Program-made: the position numbers and the translations under genes
Shown here: positions 26,549 through 36,457 of the stretch, piece after piece
How the letters are laid out: each line of letters starts with the position of its first letter
How positions within the stretch are numbered: the first letter of the stretch is position 1
From: an uncultured Sphingobacteriaceae bacterium
GTDB taxonomy: Bacteria > Bacteroidota > Bacteroidia > Sphingobacteriales > Sphingobacteriaceae
Assembly (NCBI GenBank): GCA_946480915.1
Contig: CAMLLO010000005.1
Location: 1-64,000, forward strand
Length of the DNA stretch: 64,000 bases
Reading direction: 5' to 3'
Notes under the pieces: model-generated
Told to the model about the DNA's origin: nothing
What the model saw: the letters and a program-made list of their open reading frames with translations, nothing else
Databases searched by the model: none

Positions 26549-27514
26549 TTATTTTTTAATAAGGCTTTTTATAGCATGTTTAAGTTCATGCTCCGTTAAG
26601 CCAATACGTTGTTTTATATTAAACCTGTTTTGTTCATACCCCTGTCGGGATTTCCATAAATCGTATCGGCTCATAACAGGCCCGGTCAGGATTTTTACCC
26701 ACTGATCTGCAATAGAGCTTTCGTTATATTCCGAAACTTTCTGTCTTCCTTTCTGCACAAGCTTTGAATAAAGAGCCGGATTATCTCTAAGTTGTAACAC
26801 CGCAGCCAGAGCTTCTTCGGGCGTTTTAGCTAATATGTAGTCTTCGCCAGGCGTGCCAACCTGCGAAAATGCGGAGTCTTTACCACCCACAAAAGGGATG
26901 TTGGCATGCCATGCGCTAAATAGTTTTGTAGGGGGCTTTGTGTCGTACGTTTGCGAGTTAAAACCTCTGATTCCAATAAGTACGTCAATATCTTTAAGGT
27001 TGTGCCATGAACCGCCTTCCAGGGTTACAAACTCAATGTTATGAGGGCCAAATAGCTTTTTCCATTGCTCCACAGAGCCGGCAAGGTTACCATTAAAAAT
27101 TTCTCCGGCATAAGCCACCCTTGTAACACCTTCCCTGCTTTCATCTCGTTTAATTAGGCCTGGTTGTACCCAATGCGGAACATAGGACGTATTTTCTTCC
27201 AGCTGTTTTTTATTTTGCACAATATGAAAATGCGCCCATCTTCTCTTTGGATAATCTGCTCTGATGCAAACTATAAATTGAGATGAATCACCTTTCATTT
27301 TTAGCAATTGATCTGAATGGATGATATTTATAGAATCAGAGCACAGTTTATCAGAACATTTAACTGGCAACTCGTTTCTTTTTGCCAGAATTAAATATGT
27401 TTGAAGACACCAGTTTAAATCGCCTCTTGTAAAAACCTTCACCGGATCCTGGATGCCAATTCTTATATATTCTTCGAGTGATCTGTCTGTGCTATCAATT
27501 ATGAAATTGAACAT
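26549..27514 (-). CDS. Glycosyltransferase-like protein, copy 2 of an inverted pair
   Basis: A 321-residue paralog of 25489-26478, beginning MFNFIIDSTDRS; shared segments include INIIHSDQLL, SYVPHWVQPGLIKRD, WHNLKDIDVLIGIRGF and PPTKLFSAWHANIPFVGG. I start at the ATG at 27514, which matches the paralog; a TTG two codons upstream is possible. Transcribed first of the two, with 70 bp between them. Divergent from the flippase gene across 179 bp. Confidence 0.65.
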   Translation of the reverse strand: MFNFIIDSTDRSLEEYIRIGIQDPVKVFTRGDLNWCLQTYLILAKRNELPVKCSDKLCSDSINIIHSDQLLKMKGDSSQFIVCIRADYPKRRWAHFHIVQNKKQLEENTSYVPHWVQPGLIKRDESREGVTRVAYAGEIFNGNLAGSVEQWKKLFGPHNIEFVTLEGGSWHNLKDIDVLIGIRGFNSQTYDTKPPTKLFSAWHANIPFVGGKDSAFSQVGTPGEDYILAKTPEEALAAVLQLRDNPALYSKLVQKGRQKVSEYNESSIADQWVKILTGPVMSRYDLWKSRQGYEQNRFNIKQRIGLTEHELKHAIKSLIKK

Positions 27515-27693
27515 AGGCAATAATCTATGGAATTTTCAAAGGATCTACTTTTCATTTGCGACTTTAATAAAATAAAATAAATTTCAATAACAGTTTGGAA
27601 TTACATGAAAACACTTTTATCTATTTTATGTTTCCCTAATAATCTAATTTCTTAAACAAATAATTTCAGTTTAACCCTTTATCATCTATTCTC

Positions 27694-29058
27694 TTGGATA
27701 ATACATTTAAGAAGATTTTTAAGGCATCAGGTGCTTCTGCCTTTGGTCAGATAATTAATATTGTTAATCAGTTAATTCTCGTACCCGTTTATTTGAAGTT
27801 TTGGGGCCCCGGATTATACGGCGAATGGCTGATTTTAAGTGCAGCCCCCTCCGTAATTGCAATGGCCGGCGATTTGGGATTCGGTACTGTTGCCGCCAAT
27901 GAAATGAACTTATGCGTAGCAAAAAATAACCGGCTCGGTGCTTTAAAGGCTTTTCAAAATACCTGGATAGTGATTACGTCTTTTTCGATTTTGTTTTTTG
28001 CAATTGTATTCGGACTGGTAAGCTTTTTACCAATAAGCGACTATTTGAATATTAGAGATATTCCAGAATACGACTCGAAGGTTATTCTTTTACTATTCAT
28101 CGTAAATATCCTTGTTATTCAGCAGAACGGGCTTTTATTAGGCGCTCTGCGATCGGAGGGTAATTATGTAATCGGAATGACGATTGGAAATTTCGGCAGA
28201 ATAGCAGAATTATCACTCATTATTCTGGCGCTGGCATTTTTTCATGCAAGCCCCATACACGTCGTTTTTATAACATTATCTGTGTCAATTACAGCTTCTG
28301 TCGTTTATCGATCAGTGTTGTTTAAGCGTAGCAGGTGGATACATTACGGTGTCACTCATTTTTCATCATCCATGATAAAGGAACAGTTACCACTGGCTTT
28401 TTCATTCCTTTCATTTCCCATTACCCAGGCCTTTTCTATTCAGGGGGCAGTAATTATCGTCGGGTCTATATTGGGACCCGGAGCGGTGGTTATCTTTTCA
28501 ACCACGAGGACGTTTATGAACGTAATAAAGCAAGTGGTTTCTACCATAAATGCATCCATCTGGCCAGAACTGACAACGGCCTACGGACAAGAGAACTATG
28601 AAAAGTTTAGAAAGATATTTATAACTTCTGTGCAGGTTTTGGCCGTAACCCTCATTTCTTTTAATGTTTTTGTGCTGATTTTTGGCAAGCCATTATTTCT
28701 TTTTTGGACCAAGAACAGAATTGTGGTAAGCGACACTTTTTTTTATTCTTTCGCGATAATTACATCCATAAGCGCTGTATGGAATTTGTTTGGTATTGTT
28801 CAGGGAGCAACTAACAAAGCAAAGAAATACGCATTTTATAATCTGGTAAGCATTTCAATCTTAATCATTTCGGTTATTGTTTTAAGTAAGATATTTGGAA
28901 TGAACGGAATATTAATAGCCATGTTGTTATCAGAGTGCTTTATGCTTCTGTTTGTGATTAAGGACACGCTAAGTATTTTAAAATATAACTCTTTAACTGC
29001 TTTTGTCAGGCAGTTTTTAACTGTTCGAATCGGAGCGTTGAAAACTTTAAATCCTTAA
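27694..29058 (+). CDS. Polysaccharide flippase (Wzx/MATE-like)
   Basis: A 454-residue protein with 12 or so membrane helices. The N-terminus (IFKASGASAFGQIINIVNQLILVPVYLKFWGPGLYGEWLILS) has the pattern of Wzx/PST transporters that flip lipid-linked repeat units across the inner membrane. It starts at a TTG codon: no in-frame ATG is found upstream before a stop, and the next ATG would remove the first helix. The only flippase in the locus, so it probably serves all of the glycosyltransferases here. Confidence 0.87.
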   Translation: MDNTFKKIFKASGASAFGQIINIVNQLILVPVYLKFWGPGLYGEWLILSAAPSVIAMAGDLGFGTVAANEMNLCVAKNNRLGALKAFQNTWIVITSFSILFFAIVFGLVSFLPISDYLNIRDIPEYDSKVILLLFIVNILVIQQNGLLLGALRSEGNYVIGMTIGNFGRIAELSLIILALAFFHASPIHVVFITLSVSITASVVYRSVLFKRSRWIHYGVTHFSSSMIKEQLPLAFSFLSFPITQAFSIQGAVIIVGSILGPGAVVIFSTTRTFMNVIKQVVSTINASIWPELTTAYGQENYEKFRKIFITSVQVLAVTLISFNVFVLIFGKPLFLFWTKNRIVVSDTFFYSFAIITSISAVWNLFGIVQGATNKAKKYAFYNLVSISILIISVIVLSKIFGMNGILIAMLLSECFMLLFVIKDTLSILKYNSLTAFVRQFLTVRIGALKTLNP

Positions 29059-29193
29059 ATGGATAATCTTGAACGTTGCAACTTGCTGCATTTGGTATGA
29101 TCCGGAAACATTGAATATATTCGGACGGCTTCACAGGACCTTAATCCAAGGTTTTCTAAGCTTCTTATATTTAGAGTGCTTAAGTAGAATAAA

Positions 29194-30636
29194 TTGACAA
29201 AACGAGATTTCGATGCGGTAGTTGTAGGGTCAGGGCCTAACGGTTTAGCTGCGGCAATTACTTTACAGCAATCCGGTTTGTCAGTTTTATTGATAGAAGG
29301 AAAAGAAACCATCGGGGGAGGTTTAAGAACCGCCGAATTAACCTTACCAGGCTTTTTACACGACGTTTGTTCGGCCATTCATCCCTTAGCTGTTGAATCG
29401 CCTTTTTTTAAAACCCTGCCGCTTAAAGAATTAAATTATATATACCCGCCAATCGCCGCTGCACATCCCTTTGATTCAGGAAATGCCGCAATCTTAGCTA
29501 AGTCGCCAGGCGATACTGCCAGGCTGTTAGGAAACGATGAACAATCTTATTTAAATCTGATTAAACCTTTACTTGATGATTGGCCTGAAATAATAAGCGA
29601 TGTTTTGGCGCCGCTGCGGATTCCCGCACATCCATTTAAGATGGCTTATTTTGGCCTCAAAGCGCTTATGCCGGCAATTAACCTTGCCCACAAGCACTTC
29701 AAAACTAAAGAGGCCCGTGGCTTATGGGCAGGTATGGCCGCCCACTCAATACTTCCATTATCGCATGCTGTTACATCGGCAATAGGGTTGGTTTTAATGT
29801 CAATGGGACATATAAACGGATGGCCCTTTCCGCAGGGAGGCTCCCGGCAAATTTCGAATGCTTTAGCTGCTCATTTTATTTCTTTGGGCGGCCAGATACA
29901 GACGAACTTTCATGTAGGTTCATTGGATCAGCTTCCATCATCGCATGCGGTGTTATTTGATATAGGCCCGCAGCAACTCTTGCATATTGCAGGGCATAAA
30001 TTTTCTGATTTTTACAAGTGGCAACTGAAACGGTTTAAATATGGAATGGGAGTTTTTAAAATCGACTGGGCCCTTAGCAATCCCGCTCCCTTTACCGCTT
30101 CTGTATGCAAACAGGCTGGCACCTTGCATTTGGGTAATACCATGGAAGAAATAGTTGCTTCCGAGCAAATGACCTGGAAAGGAAAGCATGCCGAACGTCC
30201 GTTTGTGTTAATGGCTCAGCAGAGTGTCTTCGACCGAGGCAGAGTTCCGGAAGGAAAACAATCAGCCTGGGCTTATTGTCATGTTCCGCATGGTTCGGAA
30301 AAAGACATGACCGCGGCTATAGAAAATCAAGTGGAAAGGTTTGCACCCGGATTTAAGGACTCGATCCTGGCTAGACATAGCATGAATTCCATGCAAATGC
30401 AGGCTTATAATCCAAACTATATTGGTGGCGATATTAATGGTGGTGTGATTAATCTTTCGCAGTTATTTACCCGGCCCGCTTTGCGGTTCTCTCCGTACCG
30501 AACATCTGCAAAAGGAATTTACATCTGCTCGTCTTCTACTCCGCCGGGTGGGGGTGTTCATGGCATGTGCGGATATCATGCTGCCCGCCGGGCGTTAAAA
30601 GATGTTTTTGGATTACAACCTCCAGTATTGTTGTAA
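29194..30636 (+). CDS. FAD-dependent oxidoreductase, phytoene-desaturase-like (COG1233)
   Basis: A 480-residue flavoprotein. The FAD-binding GxGxxG is in DAVVVGSGPNGLAAAITLQQSG, with the ribose-binding Glu in LLIEGKETIGGG, and a C-terminal cofactor motif PPGGGVHGMCGYHAARRAL closes the fold. Such enzymes oxidise carotenoids or other lipophilic substrates; the substrate here is unknown. It starts with TTG at 29194, since a TAG stop lies at 29185 in frame. Position after the flippase could be operonic, but 135 bp separates them and a role in polysaccharide is not evident. Confidence 0.8.
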   Translation: MTKRDFDAVVVGSGPNGLAAAITLQQSGLSVLLIEGKETIGGGLRTAELTLPGFLHDVCSAIHPLAVESPFFKTLPLKELNYIYPPIAAAHPFDSGNAAILAKSPGDTARLLGNDEQSYLNLIKPLLDDWPEIISDVLAPLRIPAHPFKMAYFGLKALMPAINLAHKHFKTKEARGLWAGMAAHSILPLSHAVTSAIGLVLMSMGHINGWPFPQGGSRQISNALAAHFISLGGQIQTNFHVGSLDQLPSSHAVLFDIGPQQLLHIAGHKFSDFYKWQLKRFKYGMGVFKIDWALSNPAPFTASVCKQAGTLHLGNTMEEIVASEQMTWKGKHAERPFVLMAQQSVFDRGRVPEGKQSAWAYCHVPHGSEKDMTAAIENQVERFAPGFKDSILARHSMNSMQMQAYNPNYIGGDINGGVINLSQLFTRPALRFSPYRTSAKGIYICSSSTPPGGGVHGMCGYHAARRALKDVFGLQPPVLL

Positions 30637-30659
30637 GGATGAGAAAAATTAGTCTCCTT

Positions 30660-30687
30660 TTCAGGTACGAAAATTTTCGCACCTGAA
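30660..30687. terminator. Bidirectional hairpin between convergent genes
   Basis: Two 14-bp arms (ttcaggtacgaaaa / ttttcgcacctgaa) form a near-perfect inverted repeat with one mismatch and no loop. It lies between the oxidoreductase gene and the end of the T9SS gene. Confidence 0.65.
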
Positions 30688-30715
30688 TATCAAGAGACAT
30701 GTGAATAATTAAGTC

Positions 30716-33700
30716 TTATTTAGCCAGGATCAGAGTATTCGTAAATGCATTTTTACCACAAACTAATTTAGAGATGTAGGTGCCGCTTGGATATCTGCTA
30801 CCATCAAATTGAAAGCTGTAAGTTTGTCCAACTTCTGTTTTACCTCTATAAAGTGTTTCAAGTAAAATTCCTTGAAGATTGTAGATCTGAAGAAAGGCAT
30901 TTTCTTTTTCAACCCCGGTAAACTCGATGGTGACATATTGTTGAAAAGGATTTGGATAGGCCTTTACGTTATAATTCACAGCAGCCAAAACGGGGTTGTT
31001 AACCGAAATCTCAACGCTGCCTGAGCTTGCTGAAATTCCAAAGCTATTTGTTGCTTTGGCTGTAAGAACATACGTGCCAGCTGAAATATCTTTCCATGCA
31101 AATGAATAAGGACTGGTTAAATCCTCGCCAAGTTTTGTGCTGCCCGCGTAGAATTCCACTTTAGTAATGGTTCCGTTTTGATCGCTTGCGTTTGCAGTTA
31201 TAGTAGTCGAGGCCAGTGCTGTAAATGTACTGTTTACAAGTGGAGAAGTAATACTAACTTGTGGTGCGCTAGTTATAACAGGCGCCGTTACAAGTACATT
31301 TATGGCTTGAGTTGTAGTGGTCAAGCCGGAATTATCGGTTGCTTTTGCGGTGATGGTATAACTGCCGGCTGCAACATCGCTCCATGAAAAAGTATACGGA
31401 CTTGTTAAGTCTTCTCCTAATTTGATCGACCCGTTAAAGAACTCAACTTTGGTAACTGTTCCATCCTGATCTGTTGCATTGGCTGTAAGAGTAATTGATG
31501 CCGGTGCAATGAAACTGCTGTTGTTTGCCGGAGAGGTTACAGTGATTTGCGGAGCAACAGCTGCCAATATTGTTGCAACAGGTAGCTCGAACGGAATTAA
31601 ATTAGATCCCTGAATTGGTCTTTGCAAAGTGCCGTCAGGAAGTTTCCAGCCAACCGACACGTGATCCTGTGCGCCACCTCCTTCTTTGTGCAAGGCTTCG
31701 ATGTAATAACGTTGCCCGGCTTGTAAGGTAATTTCAACAGATTGCTGCGAAGGATATCGGTCATACCAGCCCGGTGTTGTCCAGTCGTCAACAGAAGCGA
31801 TTTTTCTTTTATTTGCAGGATCGCCGTTTGTACTTAACCACAATTCGCCGTTATCATCACTGGCAATATAGAAAACATAATTTCCGCTTACAGGCGGACA
31901 GATATAACCTCTGATGCGAGAACCATAATCGTCGCCAAAATCTACAGGAGAAGCGAAGCTTGTTAAGGTTCTGGTTCCTGAGGGCGCAGAGTTTACAGGG
32001 ATAGCACTGATGTTGTTAGTGCCCGCAATATTGCTCCAGTATTCCCATACGATGCTTCCGGTGCCAGAACATGCAAGAGTAGGGTTGTTAATTACAATTG
32101 ATACAGGAGCTGAAGTTGTGCTTAGTCCGGAGTTATCGGTTGCTTTTGCCGTAACTGAATATGTTCCGGCCGAAATATTATTCCATGCAAATGAATACGG
32201 GCTTGTAAGATCTTCGCCCAATTTGGTTAAACCGTTAAAGAACTCAACTTTAGCAATTGTTCCGTCCTGATCAGTTGCATTGGCTGTTATAGTGGTTGTA
32301 GCCGGTGCAGTAAAATTGTTGATTGCCGGAGAGGTAATTGAGATTTGCGGAGCAACAGAAGCAATTATTGTTGCGACAGGTAGCTCGAACGGAATTAAAT
32401 TAGATCCCTGAATTGGTCTTTGCAAAGTTCCGTCAGGAAGTTTCCAGCCAACCGACACGTGATCCTGGGCGCCACCTCCTTCTTTGTGCAAGGCTTCGAT
32501 GTAATAACGTTGCCCGGCTAGTAAGCTGATTTCAACAGATTGCTGCGAAGGGTAACGATCATACCAGCCCGGAGTTGTCCAGTCGTCAACAGAAGCGATT
32601 TTTCTTTTATTGGCAGGATCACCGTTTGTACTTAACCACAATTCACCATTATCATCACTGGCGATATAGAAAACATAATTTCCACTTACAGGCGGACAGA
32701 TATAACCTCTGATGCGAGAACCATAATCGTCGCCAAAATCTACAGGAGAAGCGAAGCTTGTTAAGGTTCTGGTTCCTGAGGGCGCAGAGTTTAAAGGGAT
32801 AGCGCTAATGTTGTTAGTGCCCGCAATATTGCTCCAGTATTCCCATATGATGCTTCCGGTGCCAGAGCATGCCAGCGTAGGGTTATTAATTACTATTGAT
32901 ACGGTATCCGAAGTTGTACTAAGTCCTGAATTGTCGGTTGCCTTTGCTGTTATGGGATACGTTCCGGCTGAAATATTGCTCCAGTTGAAAGAATAAGGAC
33001 TTGTAAGGGCTTCGCCTAATTTAGTTTTTCCTGTAAAGAACTCAACTTTAGCAATTGTTCCGTCCTGGTCGTTAGCATTTGCTGTTATCGTAGTTGTCGC
33101 CGGCGCAGTAAGAATGCTGTTCGAGACAGGAGAAGTTAGTGAAACCAGGGGAGCGGCAACTGCAATAACCGGGCTGGAGATTGTAATTTCAACTGGTGCC
33201 GAAGTGGTACTAAGCCCAGAATTATCTGTAGCCTTCGCCGTTAAAGAAAATGTCCCTGCGGAAGCATTGGCCCAGCTAAATGTAAAAGGACTTGACACTG
33301 TTTCGCCTAATTTCGTGGTTCCGTTAAAAAACTCAACTTTACTAATTGTGCCGTCCGAATCACTTGCATCAGCCGTGATAACTATGGCAGAGGATGTTAA
33401 AAATTTGCTGGTAGGAGCTGGTGACGTCAGAGCCACTTTAGGTGCTTCCGAAGCAGCAACTGCGAATAGTATGGTATATTTTTGAATTAAACTGTCGGCC
33501 AGTATAGAAATGGTTGCAGTGTGATTTCCTATCGCTAGAGCAGATGCATCTGCCTTTAAAGAAATAGTGCCACTTCCGCGCTCATCACTTATCACGCCGA
33601 CTGTGTCCGAAAGCTTTAGCCATGAAACATCGCTTGATGCCTTCCAGCTCATTGCAGTTGTTCCCGAGTTCCATACTGTAAAAGGTGCTTGAGATACGTT

Positions 33701-36136
33701 TCCGGCAGTTCCTGATAGCTCAATCACATGCAATGGTCCGCAGATTGCCGGCCCTTGTAAAGTTCCTGAATAAGGGACTGCAAATCCTGAAAAGGTGTTT
33801 TCTCTCAAGGCTATCTTCTGTGTGGTTGTAATTCCTGAAAGATTAGCCGTTGATCCAAAGTTATTTTTGTAAAATAGCTGGTTGGCAATGCCATCTCCGC
33901 TCCAGGAAAATCCATTCGGTAAACCTAAGTCGCCTCCGGTAGAAAATGCACTTCTAACATTTAAAAATTCATTATGTTCATAAATGAAATTTTCCAGTAC
34001 AGGTGTAGCAGTTGGCATTATCGTATTTATAATACCAGATTGAAGAGTTGTGCCGATGTTGTTTTTTCTAAAAGTGGTGGCTAATAAAGCAGTTTCAGCA
34101 GGTCGGTACATGTCTAACCCGTTTTGAACGGCCCATCTGCAATCAATGATTTTATTGTTGGTGTATAGACTGAAGTAATTTGGATCAACTCCGGTTGAGT
34201 GTTGTGTTGACCAGTTAGCTATTGCCGATCGTACTTCCGAAATGGTATTTCTATCTGCTATAAAGTTAAATACACCACCATAGGGCTCTATTCCGGCTGA
34301 TGCGCTTGGATTTGGACTTGTTGCCGCATATGCCTTTCCGTCAATAAAGTTGTTGTACATTACAATTTTGTCTGCAAAATGTCCAACTGCAACAATACTG
34401 CTTGCATCAGGTTGTAAATTCCATGGCTTATCCAGGTTAATCGTCGAACCACTCGCAGAAACTACTGCCCTGGATTGCCCTAAACCTCGTCCTTTAATAA
34501 TAACCGCAATTTTTGGCTGGTCAAGCGATAAGGAAAATCCATTTAGGGAAGTTGAGGTTGCTGATGAAGAAGTTACAGAACCTGACCAGCTTGCCGAAAA
34601 ACCCTCCCACAAGAATTGTTCTCCTGAATTCTGGTCCACATCACTGCTTTCGCGCACAGTTAAATCATACGTGCTGGTATTCCCGATGTAAGTGGTACCG
34701 CCGCTTCCAAAGTTTCCGGTTGCGCAAAAGAAGCGCCCTTTTCCCCATCCTGCACCGTTAGTAGGATCAGTGTTATTAAAATCGCGGCAAGTAGAATTAG
34801 TGATGCTGATGTTAGAACCACCCCATGAATGAAGTGCGTTTTCAGTATCATTAGTTAAATAGAAATTGCACCTGTCAATAAATAATTGCGAGGCTTTTCC
34901 CAAGAAAGAAATCTTCCCGATAAGTTTACAATTCGTTAAAAATACACCGCGTGTATTATCAAGTTGCAATACATCGTAATTTTGAAACGAAAGGGTAACG
35001 TTATTCACTTTTACGTTAGAGCTTCCGCGTAAGAAGAACGGCCCTGAATGAATGGCCCGGTAGTTATTGTTGGTATCAAAAGTTAAGTCGCTTACTTCGA
35101 AAGTGCTCACAATTCCATAAACCATTGCATCAGATTGTGAAGTGAAGCTAGAATTACATTTAATGAAGGTTTTATCCTGGCCATCACCTTTCCACTGGGT
35201 ATTATTCGTAGGATTAAGCATTCTGCTTATCATATAAGTACCTTGTGGGAAATAAACTGTAGAGCCATAGGAGTTTTTTGCTGCCGCTAAGGCGCGATAT
35301 ATAGCATCGGTATCATCTGTTGTTCCGTTACCTAAAGCGCCATAGTTTTTAACATTAAAAATGGTCTGAGTCCATTGGGCACCATCGTTAACCGTTAGTT
35401 TTAAAGGCCCGCTCCAGCCGTATTCTCCGCCATGTCCATTATGTGTCCAAATTTCATAATCTCCACTTGCTAATGTAGCTGGCAAGGTGAAATCGACCTT
35501 GTAAGGATTTACTTTTGTAACGGTGAGCCACTGACCAGCACCACTTGCCGATTTTAGGTATACATTTGAAGTGGTAGAATCATTATACTGCGAGAGGTTG
35601 CGTCCGTAAACGGATACAGTGCTTCCTCGCGTTGCTTTTTCTGGTCCAACCCACCAGGCATCCGTTTTATTTACCGCTATAGGCTGGCCATAGCCTGCTT
35701 TATTTCCTGGCCAGATCAAATACATTGCCCAAGCAGGTATCGCCTTATCAAGGGTAATTATTACTTTATCTTTTTCTAAACGTTGTATGCTCGCATCTTT
35801 TAAACGGCCATTAGAGCCATAAACCGCAAACCGAGAGTCTTTTCCTTCATCTGCACCGCTGAATTTTGTGAAATCCAGACCGGTTATTACCAAAGACTCG
35901 TCGGGACCCGCGGTCCGTGTCCATTCGGCGCAAACGGGTGTGCCTGTAGCTGCGGTGCCCGACATAGGTACACTAAAAGATTCCCCCGGAGCTGCCGGTA
36001 AAGGCGACGGCGCCGAATAATTCGAATATTTTGGAAGATTTTGGGCGTTTAAAGTGTTTGTTGTAGTAAAAACTGTAAGGCCTGTTACAAATAAGAAAAT
36101 CTGAAGCGTTTTTGTAGAGTAAATTTGTTTAATCAC
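30716..36136 (-). CDS. Secreted T9SS multidomain protein: beta-helix, BACON, Ig and PA14 domains
   Basis: A 1806-residue protein. Order: signal peptide (1-31, cleavage near NAQN); TIG-like domain (about 165-250); right-handed beta-helix of pectate-lyase type (about 258-790, starting FNVKNYGALGNGTTDDTDAI); a BACON-like domain (about 812-905); two Ig-like domains (each VEFFNGTTKLGE type); PA14 domain (about 1090-1240); Ig; second PA14 (about 1355-1510); two more Ig; and a T9SS type A sorting domain (AYPNPFQQYVTIEF ... GTYISKLV). The two PA14 domains are about 95% identical at DNA level with a 798-bp period. It should be exported through the outer membrane and may bind or cleave carbohydrate. 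Its location in the polysaccharide locus suggests that it acts on the polymer made here. No catalytic residues can be assigned. Confidence 0.85.
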   Translation of the reverse strand: MIKQIYSTKTLQIFLFVTGLTVFTTTNTLNAQNLPKYSNYSAPSPLPAAPGESFSVPMSGTAATGTPVCAEWTRTAGPDESLVITGLDFTKFSGADEGKDSRFAVYGSNGRLKDASIQRLEKDKVIITLDKAIPAWAMYLIWPGNKAGYGQPIAVNKTDAWWVGPEKATRGSTVSVYGRNLSQYNDSTTSNVYLKSASGAGQWLTVTKVNPYKVDFTLPATLASGDYEIWTHNGHGGEYGWSGPLKLTVNDGAQWTQTIFNVKNYGALGNGTTDDTDAIYRALAAAKNSYGSTVYFPQGTYMISRMLNPTNNTQWKGDGQDKTFIKCNSSFTSQSDAMVYGIVSTFEVSDLTFDTNNNYRAIHSGPFFLRGSSNVKVNNVTLSFQNYDVLQLDNTRGVFLTNCKLIGKISFLGKASQLFIDRCNFYLTNDTENALHSWGGSNISITNSTCRDFNNTDPTNGAGWGKGRFFCATGNFGSGGTTYIGNTSTYDLTVRESSDVDQNSGEQFLWEGFSASWSGSVTSSSATSTSLNGFSLSLDQPKIAVIIKGRGLGQSRAVVSASGSTINLDKPWNLQPDASSIVAVGHFADKIVMYNNFIDGKAYAATSPNPSASAGIEPYGGVFNFIADRNTISEVRSAIANWSTQHSTGVDPNYFSLYTNNKIIDCRWAVQNGLDMYRPAETALLATTFRKNNIGTTLQSGIINTIMPTATPVLENFIYEHNEFLNVRSAFSTGGDLGLPNGFSWSGDGIANQLFYKNNFGSTANLSGITTTQKIALRENTFSGFAVPYSGTLQGPAICGPLHVIELSGTAGNVSQAPFTVWNSGTTAMSWKASSDVSWLKLSDTVGVISDERGSGTISLKADASALAIGNHTATISILADSLIQKYTILFAVAASEAPKVALTSPAPTSKFLTSSAIVITADASDSDGTISKVEFFNGTTKLGETVSSPFTFSWANASAGTFSLTAKATDNSGLSTTSAPVEITISSPVIAVAAPLVSLTSPVSNSILTAPATTTITANANDQDGTIAKVEFFTGKTKLGEALTSPYSFNWSNISAGTYPITAKATDNSGLSTTSDTVSIVINNPTLACSGTGSIIWEYWSNIAGTNNISAIPLNSAPSGTRTLTSFASPVDFGDDYGSRIRGYICPPVSGNYVFYIASDDNGELWLSTNGDPANKRKIASVDDWTTPGWYDRYPSQQSVEISLLAGQRYYIEALHKEGGGAQDHVSVGWKLPDGTLQRPIQGSNLIPFELPVATIIASVAPQISITSPAINNFTAPATTTITANATDQDGTIAKVEFFNGLTKLGEDLTSPYSFAWNNISAGTYSVTAKATDNSGLSTTSAPVSIVINNPTLACSGTGSIVWEYWSNIAGTNNISAIPVNSAPSGTRTLTSFASPVDFGDDYGSRIRGYICPPVSGNYVFYIASDDNGELWLSTNGDPANKRKIASVDDWTTPGWYDRYPSQQSVEITLQAGQRYYIEALHKEGGGAQDHVSVGWKLPDGTLQRPIQGSNLIPFELPVATILAAVAPQITVTSPANNSSFIAPASITLTANATDQDGTVTKVEFFNGSIKLGEDLTSPYTFSWSDVAAGSYTITAKATDNSGLTTTTQAINVLVTAPVITSAPQVSITSPLVNSTFTALASTTITANASDQNGTITKVEFYAGSTKLGEDLTSPYSFAWKDISAGTYVLTAKATNSFGISASSGSVEISVNNPVLAAVNYNVKAYPNPFQQYVTIEFTGVEKENAFLQIYNLQGILLETLYRGKTEVGQTYSFQFDGSRYPSGTYISKLVCGKNAFTNTLILAK
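31581..32888 (-). repeat. 798-bp period internal duplication in the T9SS gene
   Basis: The block 31581-32090 recurs at 32379-32888 (offset 798 bp, about 95% identity over the first 325 bp compared). Each copy encodes a PA14 domain, with an Ig domain in the space between. Nearly identical protein sequence implies recent duplication or gene conversion. Confidence 0.8.
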
Positions 36137-36457
36137 CGTATCTATATTTCTTTTTCAATTCCCATCCCTTGAATACGGCTCGAAAACCTAATTTTCAAAA
36201 CCTTTTACCGTTGGTAGACAATGTATTTCCAATGTGGATTTCGGGTTTTTACGGGATCATTCCTTAAAAGGTTATGTGGGATTTGTTTTTATTTTGGACT
36301 GCAATATTCTGTTCTCACCAAACCTTATCCTTTTGTATGCGTTTGGTTTAAGTAGTTGGTGGCCTTCCAGATATTTTTTAGCGGAGCCCGTATGTTTAAC
36401 AAATGCATAAACTCGGCATTGTGAACATATAATTCAATTTGAATTATTTGAGCGAGA
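36137..36457. other. 321-bp divergent intergenic region
   Basis: Holds the promoters of the T9SS gene (leftward) and the WcaI-like gene (rightward). I see no gene and no TAnnTTTG consensus in it. The one clear structure is the dyad at 36431-36445. Confidence 0.5.
36431..36445. promoter_or_regulatory. Perfect 15-bp dyad ahead of the WcaI-like gene
   Basis: aattcaa-t-ttgaatt, 12 bp upstream of the ATG at 36458. Possible operator or 5'-UTR hairpin. Confidence 0.35.

Noticed and set aside
32010..33485. Plus-strand reading frames of 60-120 residues with mutual similarity
   Set aside because: They are antisense shadows of the repeated Ig and PA14 domains of the T9SS protein; their similarity comes from that duplication.
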